The notes: a model not told the origin generated them from the sequence alone. A stretch of 64,000 nucleotides of DNA from Rhyacophila brunnea (GCA_022495005.1 JAGYXB010001004.1:124001-188000), one strand, 5' to 3'. Positions 1 to 12,893 are shown, counted from the stretch's first letter. Numbers and translations are program-made.

Positions 1-1230
1 AGCGAAACGAAGGTTGAACATATTTCGGCTTAATCACTCTGTAGTTGACGATGGCTTAGCTTTAATAAGCCTAGGCGCATCTGCTAACCTGGTCTTGTGT
101 CAAAAATTGGAGATTTGAAGTTGGTGGGAAGAAAGGATGAACGCGACCAACCACCGCATCTCTTAATGATTTATTTGAAAAAAATCATTGTTTGAATGAC
201 AATCTGTAAGTCATAAAGTGTAATATACAATTCATTTACAAATATCATACACATGGAACTATAAAGATAATTTGAGCACATAAAATAAATCTTATTGGGT
301 TAACATGAATAATTTATTAGTGCTTTCAACATAAAGTCACTAAGGTTAATGTGTAAATAATAATAATAATATGATACTTCGAATTTATGAAAAAGACCTA
401 CCTGTAAACTCTTCATCGAAACAAACTCGTAAGTAAGCAATTTGTTGGATAAACCGCGTGAGCATAGAAAGTACCTACCCCAGTAGCCGAAACCGAACGA
501 ATAAAATACTTAGAGGTTTTCTAACAGAAAAAGGCGTGGACAGAAGTGATTGATGAGGATATTTCCGGAAGGGTGACTAGTAGCTAGTTACTAGTGACTA
601 GTTTCTGGCCAGGCGCGAAAGTCAACAAAGAAAGAAGATTCATTATTAGAGGCAGGTGAACATATCAACGAGATACATTGTTACTACACATTGGAATTAC
701 CTGCTCTTTGAAAGGTTCGCAAGTGACTTACCTTATAAGGGGACAATGATTCATGGCCTCTTTTCGAAGAAGCCTTTACCTTTGAGCTTTTCTTTCAGCT
801 GGAAAAGTGAAAATAATGAAAAAAAATAACTGTGATGTTGGAAAATTATCTATTTACTTCTTTTATGTATATTCACTATGCGAGTAAAGTTTTTTTAAAC
901 TACGTACGAATACTTATTAAATGCTTACATCTAAATATAAATAAATATTGAAATTTTCCATTTATACCATTTATAGCTGGAAAAATACTGCGTAAGATCA
1001 ATATATATGATAAAAATATACTGTTGGAATATTCGGGTATTATACTTATACTAATATTAATTTTAAATTTTTGTTACCAACAAGCGAGATTTTCAAAACA
1101 AACCAATAAAATGGTATTTTTATTAATTCAAAATGTAATTATACGTACATATGATTGACATTGTTTTATTAAAATAATGACCACTGTACACAAAGCATGA
1201 AAAAAATATTACTTAATAATAATTCCACTG
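1..1230. other. AT-rich non-coding stretch
   Basis: No supported gene. It is low-complexity AT-rich DNA with a short (TAA)n run near 358-371 and a small cluster of ACTAGT-like words around 577-603. No recognisable element boundary was seen. Confidence 0.5.
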
Positions 1231-1235
1231 TACAC

Positions 1236-1425
1236 TATATTCTTATTATTCTTCTTCTTCCACCCTGTCACGTCCCAACATTGAGGCATAGGGAAAACAC
1301 AAGTTGGCGCCACTTTCCTCGGTCCATCGCCAACTCCTGCGCCTCCCGCCATGTCAGACCTGCAGTACGTAGGTCGCTTTTATAGCACCGCTGCAGGGGT
1401 GTTACCGTGATAGAGGTGATGTACA
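1236..1425 (-). pseudogene. LINE C-terminal fragment (5'-truncated)
   Basis: Reading the minus strand from about 1425 down to a TGA stop at 1268-1270 gives an open frame with no start of its own. It contains the pieces TPLQRCYKSDLRTAGLTWRE and LAMDRGKWRQLV. This matches the C-terminal tail of many insect non-LTR retrotransposon polyproteins, where a WRE-A-xxLAxDRxxWRxLV pattern ends the protein after the reverse transcriptase. Only about 50 residues remain, so the copy is 5'-truncated, as is typical of target-primed reverse transcription. About 30 bases of probable 3' UTR follow, including a run of GAAGAA. The GC-rich block stands out from its AT-rich surroundings. The 62-codon plus-strand frame over the same bases is a shadow. 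The clade (CR1, Jockey or RTE) cannot be fixed from this tail. Confidence 0.72.
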
Positions 1426-1430
1426 CTATA

Positions 1431-4400
1431 CATTGTATTTTTTTTAATTGGCTCTACCATCCAATGTGGATCTTAGCTGCCTCACGAAGAGGTTTTTTTT
1501 AATAACTTTTTTGCTAGAAATTGATATTAGCTTCTTGCTCAATGTATTAAATCCAAGCCCTAGATTCAAACACACACTGAAAAAACAATATTTGGATTTT
1601 GCTAGACCCGATATTTGAATCCGATACCTTCAACTAACCAATCGGATACGATAACACCCGACCATCACGGAAATTGTATATTTTAATGTTTAAAAACAGT
1701 AGAACTAAGAATCCAAGGTCGATTTTTATAGTATTTTGTATACATAAATACTAAATGCAATTTAGTGTATTATAAATAAAACAATATTTACGTTAAAAAT
1801 AAATAAAACAATTAAAACCGTATATTATTCGTTTACTTTTTAATCATGTAAGGAACCATTAAAATTATTCAAGTTAACAAAATGACATCTTGATAAAAAA
1901 ACATGTTATGACAATGATATTAAAATATTGTGAGTTCTAAGAATACAGAAAACGTGACGTCTACCTAGAGAGTTATACAATAATAAAGAAATACATTAGG
2001 GCTACAAATGATTATTATGAGTAGGTAGGTAAATTGCAGAATTACTCAGATAAACGATTTGTATGATGGAAAGTTCCTTAAAATCATGACATTTTATGAC
2101 ACCACTACTACAGTTACAAAGATACTTAGTTTTTTTGTATAATGTACAATATTATGTAAATTATACTTCAATACAATTACAATCAATTTAAAATAAATTT
2201 CATAGATTTCTATGTTATTAAACAAATGGATTCTTTTCTTATGATAATTAAAATCAGAAAAACAATCATAGAGGTTGCTATCATTACAAGCGTTGTCTAC
2301 TCGAAGTGCGATTTTTTGTATAGAACATATCTTTCTACCTCTTCGTTGGACCATTTACAACCCCTCAGTATTCATTTTTTACGTTCCCTCCAATTTCACT
2401 CGTACCTCAGCAATATTCGTGCTACCACATCGCAGGATGCATGCGATGCTTCATGATGCTATATTATATTGCGCAGTAACCTATTTGCCACTACTTTTAA
2501 TGTTGATTTTTTCATATAAATAATATTTTTTTTTGTGAATGTTTGGGTACATAGGTTAAGTTTATAAATATTTTTATTAATTTATCCTAACTACTGTTAT
2601 TTAGGCATTTACTTTTACTCAATTATTTAATTACAGTTTTTGTTTAATATTTCTTGTTATCATTATTTTTTTTTGTCTACTGATTATTATCAGGGAACAC
2701 AGAATTAATTGAAACTGAAATACATAATGAGTGTAGAGTAATAGGCAACAGATCTCGAGTGTGGAAGAATATGGGATAAACTTAAACTCATGTCAAGAAT
2801 ACGTCATTTTAAGCTTTCTTCGTTCTGACAACAACTCTTGGTTTATGCACTAACGCTCATTTAATATTGGTGTATTTGAAGGTTGCAATACACACTGTAA
2901 TGTGTAACAACGTCTATAATGTGTGGTTAATTTTTATAGGACTCTCGCACATTCAAAACCTCCCTCAAACTATAGTGTATTGGGATAATAGCCTATCGGA
3001 ATGCTATTTGTTATTCTGTTATGTAGATGTAATGTGTTAAAAATGATCTGCACCTATTTTTTAAACTAGACTTCATTAAATAGTAATCTGAAAATCCTAT
3101 ATTATTCACACTATTAACTTCTGTACCTATATTATGCACTTTTTGTAAAAAGTAGTTTATACACTTTATCAGTTGATATAAAGGTATCGTTTAATTGGCG
3201 ATAGCAGCTGTGTGTCTGATGTGTCTCATTTTCGTAGGACATTCAAAGTCACATTCAAAACCGTGATTCAAAATGTAGTGTATCGTCTATCTGAATTCTA
3301 TTTATTAATCTGTTCTATATAATTATTATTGCATAATTAATATTCTTATTGTATATCGCGCATTCTAACAATCGATATTATACTATAATAATAATAATAA
3401 AATAATAAGTAACCATACACCAAAAGTGAATAACTATGTATTTTTAAAAACGTATTTCTGGACAAAGACCATGGAAACAATCTTCTTCTTTATTTAACAT
3501 TTAAGGTTCACTCGATGTTGGCAATTCTTTTGTCGAAAGCGTTTCCCCCCTTTGTCTATAATCTATATCGATCTAATGAATTGTATGAATGACTTAACAA
3601 CTATCTCTAAAAATAACCTCCACACCAGGAAGGCTCATTTTATATTTAAGAAGATTAAGCAAAGATTCGTTATTTGCTTACTATTTTTTGTGAGACTATT
3701 TCACTTTTTGGTGTGTTTTTATTGGTATAAGATACACCGCTTAAGTTCATACGGTAATAAAGTATACTTATTTTAGCATCGTATATAGGTAGATGTCAAA
3801 CATTTTAGTATTAACTCTTAAGAGTGTTTGACACCATTTGTGTTTCTCAAAGTCACTATCTGATATCACATGTTAGCATTTCTACCAGATTCTCCATTCT
3901 ACTTTGACTTAGAATATCAAATATCTTTACATTTAACCGTTTACTTAGGATTATTATAATATTGTACAATCCATTATAGCATTTCATATAAGATTTTGTA
4001 AACGTAACTATACTTTATCTATCGTTTCGTTTATGGCATCGCATATAAAACATAAAATATTTTATTCAAAATTGTTATTGTCTATTGAAAATATACAAAT
4101 TAGAAAAAAATAGGCTAAGTGGGAGTCAAACCTTAAACCTTTTTAATGCTTAATTCCCTGAGAAACTCGAAAATCAAGTATTTTCGATAAGAAGAATTTA
4201 ATGTTTTTTTAAAAACTTGTGTATATTATTTCATATTGAATAAAACAAGTATTTAGTTTTCTAAAACATATTTTTAGCATGAAACTTTATATTTTCAGTA
4301 TTATAAGCTAGGATCTTTTTATTTTTAATATAAATCTTACATCAATGTTATAAATACTTTTTCTATTCATGCTTGCTCATTAAAATAATTAACAAATAAT

Positions 4401-4785
4401 ATAAGAAATTTCTATTAAACGTACTCATTCACCAAAGCTAATGATTTGATAATACCTAACAGATGGGAAACTTTCATAACATTATGAACAGGCTACACTA
4501 AATACATAAAGTATAGAATATTTGAGTTCTTCTTTTTCTTAGATATTATTTTCTTTTATCACGTTGACTGTTAATTCTTGGTAGAAATACATAGTTTTCG
4601 TGGTCCAATACGTCACGCAATCAGCTCTGGGTTCAGACAATTGTACTGAATCACAATATAGTTGTGTAGTTTACTCAAATCGTGTGTTTATGTGATCGTT
4701 TCACTTATATTACTGTATTACTGTTTCACTAGAATACTGTCATTGGGCCTCGTGGCCATTAAAATAATATATATTATGTATGTTA
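1431..4785. other. AT-rich non-coding stretch with a diverged direct duplication
   Basis: No supported gene. Segments near 2935-3020 and 3230-3320 share ordered blocks (TAGGAC, ACATTCAAA, TGTAGTGTATyG, TCTGTT), which suggests an old direct duplication about 300 bp apart. Short ORFs near 2.1-2.5 kb overlap on both strands and resemble nothing. Confidence 0.45.
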
Positions 4786-4789
4786 TGTT

Positions 4790-4890
4790 TTATATGTTAA
4801 ATAAATAAAATAAAATTCAACATGACGTGGAACTTATTCAACTAACTTTAATATAATCAGGACCGGTTTCGTCAGGTTCAAGGAGATATA
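4790..4890 (+). repeat. Fold-back family F, degraded copy
   Basis: It contains 'acttattcaactaacttta' followed by 'aggaccggtttcgtc', the same order as in the better copies at 7030-7240 and 49790-49979. After this point similarity is lost. It is interpreted as a truncated relic of that family. Confidence 0.5.
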
Positions 4891-4894
4891 TGTA

Positions 4895-6890
4895 GTCAAC
4901 TGGTACAGAATATAAAATTATACAATGATATATGTTTAAAGTGATAAAATTAAAAGGTAAAATTATTTATTGAATACACAGATAATAAATAAATGAAATT
5001 CTAAAAAAATCTTTGTTAAAAATAAATCAATTAAATTTATTCAGCTTTTAGAAAACTTGTGTCAAAAAAATGAATTAGTAATTAAAAAATATATTGCAAA
5101 GAATTAGAAACACAGAATTTAGACATCTTTAAAATGTGGTCCTGGATGCAGCTTCGTAGAGTTTCTTCTACGGTGAAATGGATAAATGAGCTTATTGCCA
5201 GTACGTTTGACATTCGAAACAGATGCTCCTCGGATTGTTTGTGTAAGATTATACTTTTTTTGATAAAGTAGCTTATTAGGTACACAAGTAGGATGTCTGC
5301 ATTCAAAAGTCGTAGTATTTGATTAGGTTGACGATCCGAGAGGAAAAATAGATATACGAACCAAATAATAAGAGAGCTACAAATTTTCAATTCACATAAG
5401 CCCTATGTGCCTCTGGATGTAGGAATAGGTGATGCCGATCTGTGAAAAAGGTTACTTTTGCTCGATTTATTCATGAATTTTTGGCTAAGAAGAAGTTTTA
5501 AACGTGTTTGAAATTTTAATGCCAACCTATCAATTGAGATGTATTTATCTATACTAAGTTATTGATTTCTAAATAAAATTATATTACACTGATAACTATA
5601 GGTACTAATAGATAAATTTTCATTGAAATAATATTTTAGTTTTTGACAGTTTCTTTTATGTTTCATATTATTTAATTCTTTAAAATACCATTTAAATATA
5701 GAATTCACTTTCCTACAGTTGTAGAGCCAATAAAAATGGTAATTAGAATATCTTGTAGGCATTTAAAGCCCACATAAAGCAAACTGATTTTTTTTTTCAA
5801 GAATCAATGTGACTTAGAAGTAATTAATGTTATAAATATTAAAAAAAATAAATATCCATGTTTACATATCGGTTATTATAATATCATACACCGTTATTTG
5901 ATATATTCTAGATACGATTACAGATATTATATATATATATATATATTTTAAATAGTGGATAACGTAATACCTAGAAGTAAGAAGAATAAAATAGTATTTA
6001 ACTACATGGCATATAATATAGATTCTGGGATAAACTTACTATGGAAATCACTGAAATGAAAATCGTTTCTATAGGTTCGGTATAAAATTATCGTATACCA
6101 GTTAACGCTCTGGTGCCGGAAATTAAAAGGCTTTATACGCTTTGGTACCTGCTCTAATCACAGCATAGGAGCTTAATTGCTATGATTGAAACATTCGACT
6201 GAGAGAATTTAGAGGCTGTGCATGTACAGTGAAAACGATTATGCTGCTATTTCACAGTAAGCGTTTGATAGAGAAAACTATGATTTATAAAAGAAATACG
6301 AGTTTTTCAACGATTGATTGCAGCTTTCTCTTTGTTTGCTTAGAGAGTAGTGCAAATATTATTTATGCGATTGGAAAGGATTCTGAGAAATCAAAAGCCT
6401 GAATATGCATCAGAAATAAAGCAAAATATAGAAATAAAAATACGTATTTTTGTAATGAATTATATAGTTACAGAAGAAATAGTATATAATAAGAGTAATC
6501 TATCTTATTATACACACCAATACAAAATGTATTAAAAGTATCTAATATAATAATATAGTATATAAATCGAGATTTGCATCATTACAAATGAGAAAATTGG
6601 AATAATAATTTTACCGATGATTCTGGATTAACTCTGGCTGACGTGACATTTGACATACTGAAAATGGAATTTTAAATGATTTAAGCTGTCATGTAACTCA
6701 TTTTTGCTCGAATGTCCCTTTCGCCCAATTAGATTATTGTACATTTTTGCCATAACCGTAATTGAATATCAGCGATCATTTTAGCTATCTTTCTTGTTTA
6801 CAGCTTGTCTGTTGTAGCTGGAGTACTGAGGTCAAACGAGTGTCAAAGTTTTTTAAGACAATTTTTTTCGGATTGAGTATTTCAAAATAA
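4895..6890. other. AT-rich non-coding stretch
   Basis: No supported gene. A dinucleotide run (AT)9 lies at 5929-5946. The part at 6040-6260 is slightly less AT-rich and more complex, but nothing in it could be identified. Confidence 0.45.
5929..5946. repeat. (AT)9 microsatellite
   Basis: Nine uninterrupted AT units. Confidence 0.85.
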
Positions 6891-6894
6891 TACG

Positions 6895-7020
6895 ATTCCC
6901 ACGACAGCCGAGCGGTAACGTATCGGCTTATAATATCTTGGATCCCGGGTTAGAATAATTTTGAGTCTGGTAAAATTTTCAGAGCTCTAGAGTTGGACTC
7001 GTATCTAATAGGTTGAACGA
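6895..7020 (+). repeat. tRNA-derived SINE relic, family S2
   Basis: It shows an A-box-like 'gccgagcggtaacg' followed about 30 bases later by 'ggatcccgggtta', a degenerate B box. The downstream 'gagtctggtaaaattttc' resembles the body of the minus-strand copy at 23345-23510. There is no cloverleaf or acceptor pairing, so this is a SINE head and not a tRNA gene. The 3' end is not defined. Confidence 0.6.
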
Positions 7021-7029
7021 GTAGCTAAC

Positions 7030-7240
7030 ATCCATTTATTATAAAATTTATTTAATAAAACACAAAAATTTAATAGTAAGTACTTTTTCTAATTTAATTA
7101 ATAAATCTGGACCGGCTTCATCCACCTCAGAGGGACTGTTGAAATAACCGGTCCAGATTTATTTATAAAACGTGAAAAAAGTACCAAGTATAAAATTTTT
7201 GCGTTTTATTGAATAAAATTAATAATACAATGCATTTCCA
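7030..7240. repeat. Fold-back family F element with long inverted arms
   Basis: The left part (about 7046-7112) and the right part (about 7152-7220) are inverted copies of each other. Both arms, read toward the centre, contain 'ataaaac', 'caaaaattt', 'tactttttt' and 'ataaatctggaccgg'. The centre holds 'tccacctcagagggact', which is shared with the palindrome at 49916-49971. The word 'tagctaacatccattt' before it and 'ttagcatccattt' after it could be a worn target duplication, but this is weak. No ORF is present, so it is non-autonomous. Confidence 0.7.
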
Positions 7241-7244
7241 TCTT

Positions 7245-9500
7245 GAATTGAGAGTTAACGCAAGAAAATAAATTAGCATCCATTTTTTTGTAAAAACAAA
7301 AATATGTGATCACAACCTCTACTCTGTAGAGTTCCATACGATACTGAGAGGTGATCGAACATAGTAATGTATGTATGTAAATTGTTGAGACAAAGGTATA
7401 GACAATAAAAAAAAAATAGTCAGATCAAAACGCAGTTAAAGATTTTTCATGTCGTTTGTGTTTATGCACTTTTGGAACTTTATGATTTTAGGAATTTAAG
7501 GTTTCTGTTATAAATTTTACTCAGATGAATTGACCTCGAAATACATGATAATTTAGTTACAGGATATAAAGATGATGGATGTCAGTTTATTTTTTCATTC
7601 AAAGCATTATATATTCTAATAATCTATCAATATGTCTGTTTGAATTTGTTATCATTTTAAGTTTTGTAATATATCTATATTATTTGATGTGTCTTTTTTG
7701 CGCATGCAAAATAAAATAGAATCAGAAAGGCTAATGCATGCACATATATTATTTAAAGATCAAAAATTGAATAGCCTGAAATGGAAAAGTAATACAAGTT
7801 TTCTTCAAAGGCTGCCACATGCTGGATGGAAACATAAGTACGAATTCAATCTAGAATACGTCTTATTTATTCTCATATCTGCGTCTCAGACATTGTGACG
7901 GGAGTAGAGAAGAGATAATATTTCTTGTAATAATATCATGCGTATAAGATTTTAAACTTTTTGACATTGAGCATATCATGCCATATTCAGATGTGACAAA
8001 TTATTATAATTATACAACATGTGATTCCTATGTGTTACAATTACTTACTTAGTGGTTATTAACTAAAGAGTGTCATGCTTTTAAACGTTTCCTTATTATT
8101 AAGAATGAAACGAGTAAAAGGGGGTATGATAGACATTCATTCATAATAGATTATGCGCAATTGATGATATGATTAATGTACCCATAAAAATTACATTATT
8201 GTATACAAAAGATAATAGTTTGAATTTTCAAAAAATATTGGTAGGATAAGACATTATCGTTAAAATAAGTAAGTATACATTTCCATCATTATTGATTTGT
8301 TTTTAACGACGGGTTAAAATAAATATTCCAAGACAATTACGCTATTAATTATTTAAATGAGAATTACTACCATCCGTTATTAAAAATCAATAATAGAGAA
8401 TCGATTTTTTTTTGAATATCGCTCAAAGAGGTAAAGAGAAATTGTAGTGTAATTATATTATACCTATTTATTCTAGAGTTTAATAAGTTTTTGGATTTTT
8501 TTAGATAAAGAGTATTATGGCCAATGCACCATAATACATAATAAATACAATTTATAAACATTACTTAATTACAAATAAAAACTAATACACTAAGAAAATA
8601 AAAGAGAAAGTATGTGCTTATGTAGGTATTAAAGTAAAAAATGACAAATACAATTATAAATTTAACCTATTTAACCCGTCCGCAAATATGATTTATAGTT
8701 ATTAAAAAATAAATTAACTTTTATGATGCCATCAAATAGATTAATCGCGCGATACACAGCATCATGAAACATCACATCCATACTGCGACGAGGGATCATG
8801 AAGACCGCAGAGTTATGGGATATTGATAGGAATATGACAATTATTATTTGCCAGTATAGACGGATTGTAAATGAATCAACATAAGTATTATTTAGTTAAA
8901 TGCTGAATAAATAAAGCAACATAATATTCATTTATAAAGTAGTTGACTTTCTCCATGAAAAGGTTTTGATAAACTTTATCTGTCTCAGTTACCTCTAATA
9001 CGTCACTCCATTAATGTGGTATATCACACAGTTCAATCATTTGTGTTTAGATCTGCCAATTCTCGTATTCTCATAAAAAAGAGTCTTTTGTACGGATGGA
9101 TTTTTTTTATTCACCTATTTAGCAAAGTCATTATATTGAAATGTAATATGAGTCAATAGAAGGATAACTGTTTTGCGTATTTTAGCAATGGCTAACCGAT
9201 ATTTATAAAAAAATATTTTGTACAAAAAGAAAAGTACATTTTTAATTAACTATCAGTTAATAAAGTATCAAGAACGTTTTTATCTTGTTTTGAGCACTCA
9301 AATACATTGATAAGTAATACAACATTTTGGATTAGAGTAGTCAAATCTCATATTTTTTAATGCTTTATAAATATATAACTATTGATAACGTTGTGTTTTC
9401 GTGCTGTGAACAATCAGAGGTTTTTGTTATTTTATTTAGATTTAGGCTAACATCATGTAATCTTGTTTACTTACAAGAGTATTAAAATTTACTGTTAAGT
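7245..9500. other. AT-rich non-coding stretch
   Basis: No supported gene. Short ORFs at 7.7-7.9 and 8.4-8.6 kb have AT-driven composition and no recognisable domain. Confidence 0.45.
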
Positions 9501-9504
9501 GTGT

Positions 9505-9590
9505 TAATGTAAAAAAAGGGTGTCTTACTGTTTTCAAAAAGCTTTTTTCTATTGGTTATAATATATTTTTTCAAAATTATGTATTTAAAA
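9505..9590 (+). repeat. SINE family S1, 3' tail only
   Basis: It carries 'gggtgtcttactgttttc' then 'ttctattggttataatatat' and 'aaaattatgta', the same order as the body of the fuller copies at 29670-29860 and 37835-38075. The tRNA-like head is missing, so it is 5'-truncated. Confidence 0.7.
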
Positions 9591-9890
9591 AAATATTTTA
9601 GTTTGCTGTGTTTATTGATACTCTATAGATGATAGATTAGTTAAAGATTTTTTTTTGAAAGAGCATTCTAAATTAGCATTCAAATATATCTAATACCGTC
9701 TGTAATTTTCTACAAACACGTAGGTATCTCAAAAACATAACTTTTCAGGAGAGGCAAATAACAACTTTATTCCATTTAGTAATTTATGAAATATCCATTT
9801 AGTATAGTTACACATATTTTAATGATATTTTTTTTATGTTTTTTCAATTATTTATCTCACTATACTTTCGACCGATCAGTCATATTGTCG

Positions 9891-10204
9891 GAGATACGAG
9901 AATGCGTTGCAACTATACTGTGAATATTACTGCAGCAAGCACGTATCTTGACTTACGAGAAGGAGCTTCAGTACAATCATCTGTCGGAGTTCAGTATTCT
10001 GTATAATTACAAACGCGTAACTCAAGATACGAGTTTATCGTATTTATAAAAGTCTCTTATTGTGATAAGAGTTTTTGTTATTGCTTAAATATATTATGTT
10101 GTAAAGTATGTTTTGAGATACGTGTTAGTGGAATATGTGCGTTTTCAAATTCTATTACATCAAACAACTCAAAACTGACAAAAATTGAGAAATTGAGATA
10201 CGTG
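9891..10204. repeat. Cluster of five (C/G)AGATACG sites
   Basis: A near-identical 10-11 base word built on AGATACGAG or AGATACGTG occurs at 9891-9900, 9941-9950 (inverted), 10023-10033, 10114-10124 and 10193-10204. The spacing is irregular and the cluster ends just before the Helitron start. It could be a degenerate short repeat or a binding-site cluster. Function is unknown. Confidence 0.5.
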
Positions 10205-10245
10205 TTTTGTTGAAAATTAGCGACGATATACGGTAATAGGTCAAA

Positions 10246-12020
10246 TCTAATATATAAAAATTAATATATTTTGTTTGTTTGTTAGTTTGTTCGTATTTAA
10301 TGCGCAGCCATACCGTTCATCTGATTACGATAAAACTTTGTCAACTTATTGCTTGCACTTGCGCAAAGAGTATAGGCTATACTAATATATAAAAATGAGT
10401 GTCTGTCTGTCTGCCTGTCTGTCTGTCCCGTATGCGTTACTATACCATTCATCCGATTGCGATGAAATTTTGGTAAGTGGTTGTATGCACACCCATGAAG
10501 GTTTTTGAATTAGAAAAATCATCATCTTCTTCTTCTTCTTCATTCTATTTTCTTTTATTCGTATGGTTCCTATACCATTCATCCGATTGCGATGAAACTT
10601 TCATCAGTTGTTGTGGTAACACCCGTAAAAGTTTCTGAATTAGTACAACCATCTTCTTCTTCTTCTTCATTCTATCTTCTTTTATTCGTATGGTCCCTAT
10701 ATCATTCATCCGATTGCAATGACACTTTCATCAGCGGTTGTGCCAACACCCGCAAAGGTTTCTGAATTTGTACAACCATCTTCTTCTTCTTCTTCTTCTT
10801 CATTATATCTTCTTTTATTCGTATGGATCCTATACCATTCATCCGATTGCGATGGAACCTTCGTCAGTCGTTGTGGTTACACCCGTAAAGGTTTCTGAAT
10901 TAGTACAACCATCTTCTTCTTCTTCTTCGTTCTATCTTCTTTTATTCGTATGGTCCCTATATCATTCATCCGATTGCGATGAAACTTTCGTCAGTGGTTG
11001 TGCCAACACCCGCGAAGGTTTCTGAGTTTGTACAACCATTTTCTCCTTCTTCTTCATTATATCTTCTTTTATTCGTATGGTTCCTATACCATTCATCCGA
11101 TTGCGATGAAACCTTCGTCAGTTGTTGTGGTAACACCCGAAAGGGTTTCTGAATTAGTACAACCATCTTCTTCTTCTGTTCTATATTCTTCTATTCGTAT
11201 GCGTTCATATTCCATTCATCCGATTGCAATAAATTTTTGTCAGTAATTGTGCCAACACCCGCAAAGGTTTCTGAATTAGTACAACCGTCTTCTTCTTCTT
11301 CTATTCGTATGCGTTCCTATACCATTCATCCGATTGCAATGAAATTTTGATTAAGTATTATGCTCACGCCCGCAAAGGTTTCTGAATTGATACAACCATG
11401 TCTTCTTCTTTTTCATCTATTCTATCTTCTTCTATTTGTATGCGTTTTTATACCATTCATCTGATTGCGATGAAATTTTGACAAGTTGTTGTGCGCACGC
11501 TCGCAAAGGTTTCTGAATTAGTACAACCATCTTCTTTTTCTTCTATTCGTATGCGTTCTTATACCGTTCATCCGTTTACAATAAAACTTTGGTGAGTTGT
11601 CGTGCGCATGCCCACAAAGATTTCTAAATTATAAAATCATCATATTCTTCTATTCGTATAAGTTCCTATACCATTCATCCGATTGCGATGAAACTTTTGT
11701 CAGAAGTTGTGCGCACACCTGCATAGGTTTCTAAATTAGTATTATATAAAATACAAAGTTTTTTGTTTGTTTGTTCCATCCAATTTTGGTTTTTTACTGC
11801 ATATTAATAACATTAATAACGTTTGCATATTTTGGATTCGATTTTAATTTAGTGTTCTTTTGTTTGACCTTTACTCCTATTAGAATTATTTTCATATTGC
11901 CATATTGTATTACACAGATATTTTAATATTAAAAAAATAATTACCTCTTATTATTTTTTAAATATTTAAGATAAATACAACCACGAAGCGATCATGTGCG
12001 AAGCCGGGTACTTCAGCTAG
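10246..12020 (+). mobile_element. Non-autonomous Helitron with internal minisatellite
   Basis: The 5' end is TC at 10246-10247, preceded by A, and opens with 'tctaatatataaaaatt', then TTTGTTTG repeats and 'cgttcatctgattacgat'. This is the usual start of insect Helitrons. The 3' end is CTAG at 12017-12020, followed by T. A short hairpin (GAAG-CCGGGTA-CTTC, 12000-12014) sits two bases before it. Insertion between A and T without duplication fits rolling-circle transposition. No Rep or helicase reading frame is present, so it would need help in trans. A second 5'-like start ('ctaatatataaaaatgagtg', near 10382) suggests nesting or duplication of the 5' region. Most of the interior is tandem repeat (separate entry). 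Confidence 0.85.
10440..11740 (+). repeat. Helitron minisatellite, about 11 units of 108-131 bp
   Basis: The word 'ccattcatccgattgcgatg' or a close variant recurs near 10447, 10573, 10702, 10833, 10961, 11090, 11212, 11322, 11452, 11564 and 11672. The first six steps are about 128-131 bp and later ones 108-130. Each unit has the order 'attcgtatg', 'attcatccgattg', 'gaaa-ttt', 'aacacccgcaaaggtttctg', 'gtacaacca' and a (CTT)n run of variable length. The unit is made from the Helitron's own 5' subterminal sequence. ORFs in this block (10382-11246, both strands) are translations of the repeat. Confidence 0.9.
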
Positions 12021-12024
12021 TACT

Positions 12025-12885
12025 AAATAAAATAATAACTAATAATGCATATTTCAAACAATATGTAAGATGTGTGCGTCATATATTTTGACACGGTTTA
12101 TGTAATAATTTAGAATCTTCATATTGATAAAAGTTTAAAGATACCTACAGACTATTCTCGATTAAATACATCAGCTAGTTGTAGCGTCTTCGGTGTAACG
12201 AAAAATTTATTAGCGAATATAACGCCACGATTTTCCTATTTATCACTCAAGTAAAAAGCACACGTGAATGCTCACCTCGTTTTGTACTAGCGACATATCG
12301 TGGAACAGAACGTTACGTGTTAGCGTTATTTGAGCTTTGAAAAATGCTGTGTTAGTATTTCATATTTACATATGGTACGATTTTTATCTCTGCCATTTGT
12401 ATTTATTCCAGAAGCGTAAAAATATAAGGCCGGTTTATTTTTGCAAACAAGAATAATGAGCTTATACTGTGTTCCGTGAGTGAATTTAGTCACACGAAAA
12501 AAAGGTTTTAAGAATATTTTCCTTTCAGAACTAGCAATGGAATTTTGCAGACATACATTTATATAAAAAGTATACTTAGTCTTTGACTACCGTATAAGTA
12601 TTTTATAGGAATATAGTTGTAAAATTTCTATTTAAAAAGTTATTATTATTGTTTCATTTTCTTTTCCCCTTTATTCTATGTATCACGCAATACTTGGAAC
12701 GTAATATGGCTAATGACAAAAGCCTTCATACCTTTCTGCCCTATACCTGCACCCTAGTTTATTTCCACAGTTAGTCTCGAATATTACATTTCCAGTAAAA
12801 ATACTCTATAAAATGAATGTAAATTATCATTATTGTTCAGTTTTATTGTACTTCAAAATTTTAACGGTTAGAATAAGAAGCTGCT
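12025..12885. other. Non-coding stretch between Helitron and MITE
   Basis: No supported gene. Some GC-richer words occur near 12180-12330 (for example 'aacgccacga' and 'tatcgtgg'), which are weakly inverted, but no element boundary could be drawn. Confidence 0.4.
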
Positions 12886-12893
12886 GGGCTTAA

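Noticed and set aside
10382..11246. Several ORFs of 66-95 codons on both strands
   Set aside because: They are translations of the Helitron minisatellite and its CTT runs (poly-Ser/Leu), with the same peptide repeated.
10440..11740. Tandem repeats suggesting a CRISPR-like array
   Set aside because: The units are contiguous, over 100 bp, with no short repeat and unique spacer pattern, and lie in a Helitron of an animal-type genome.
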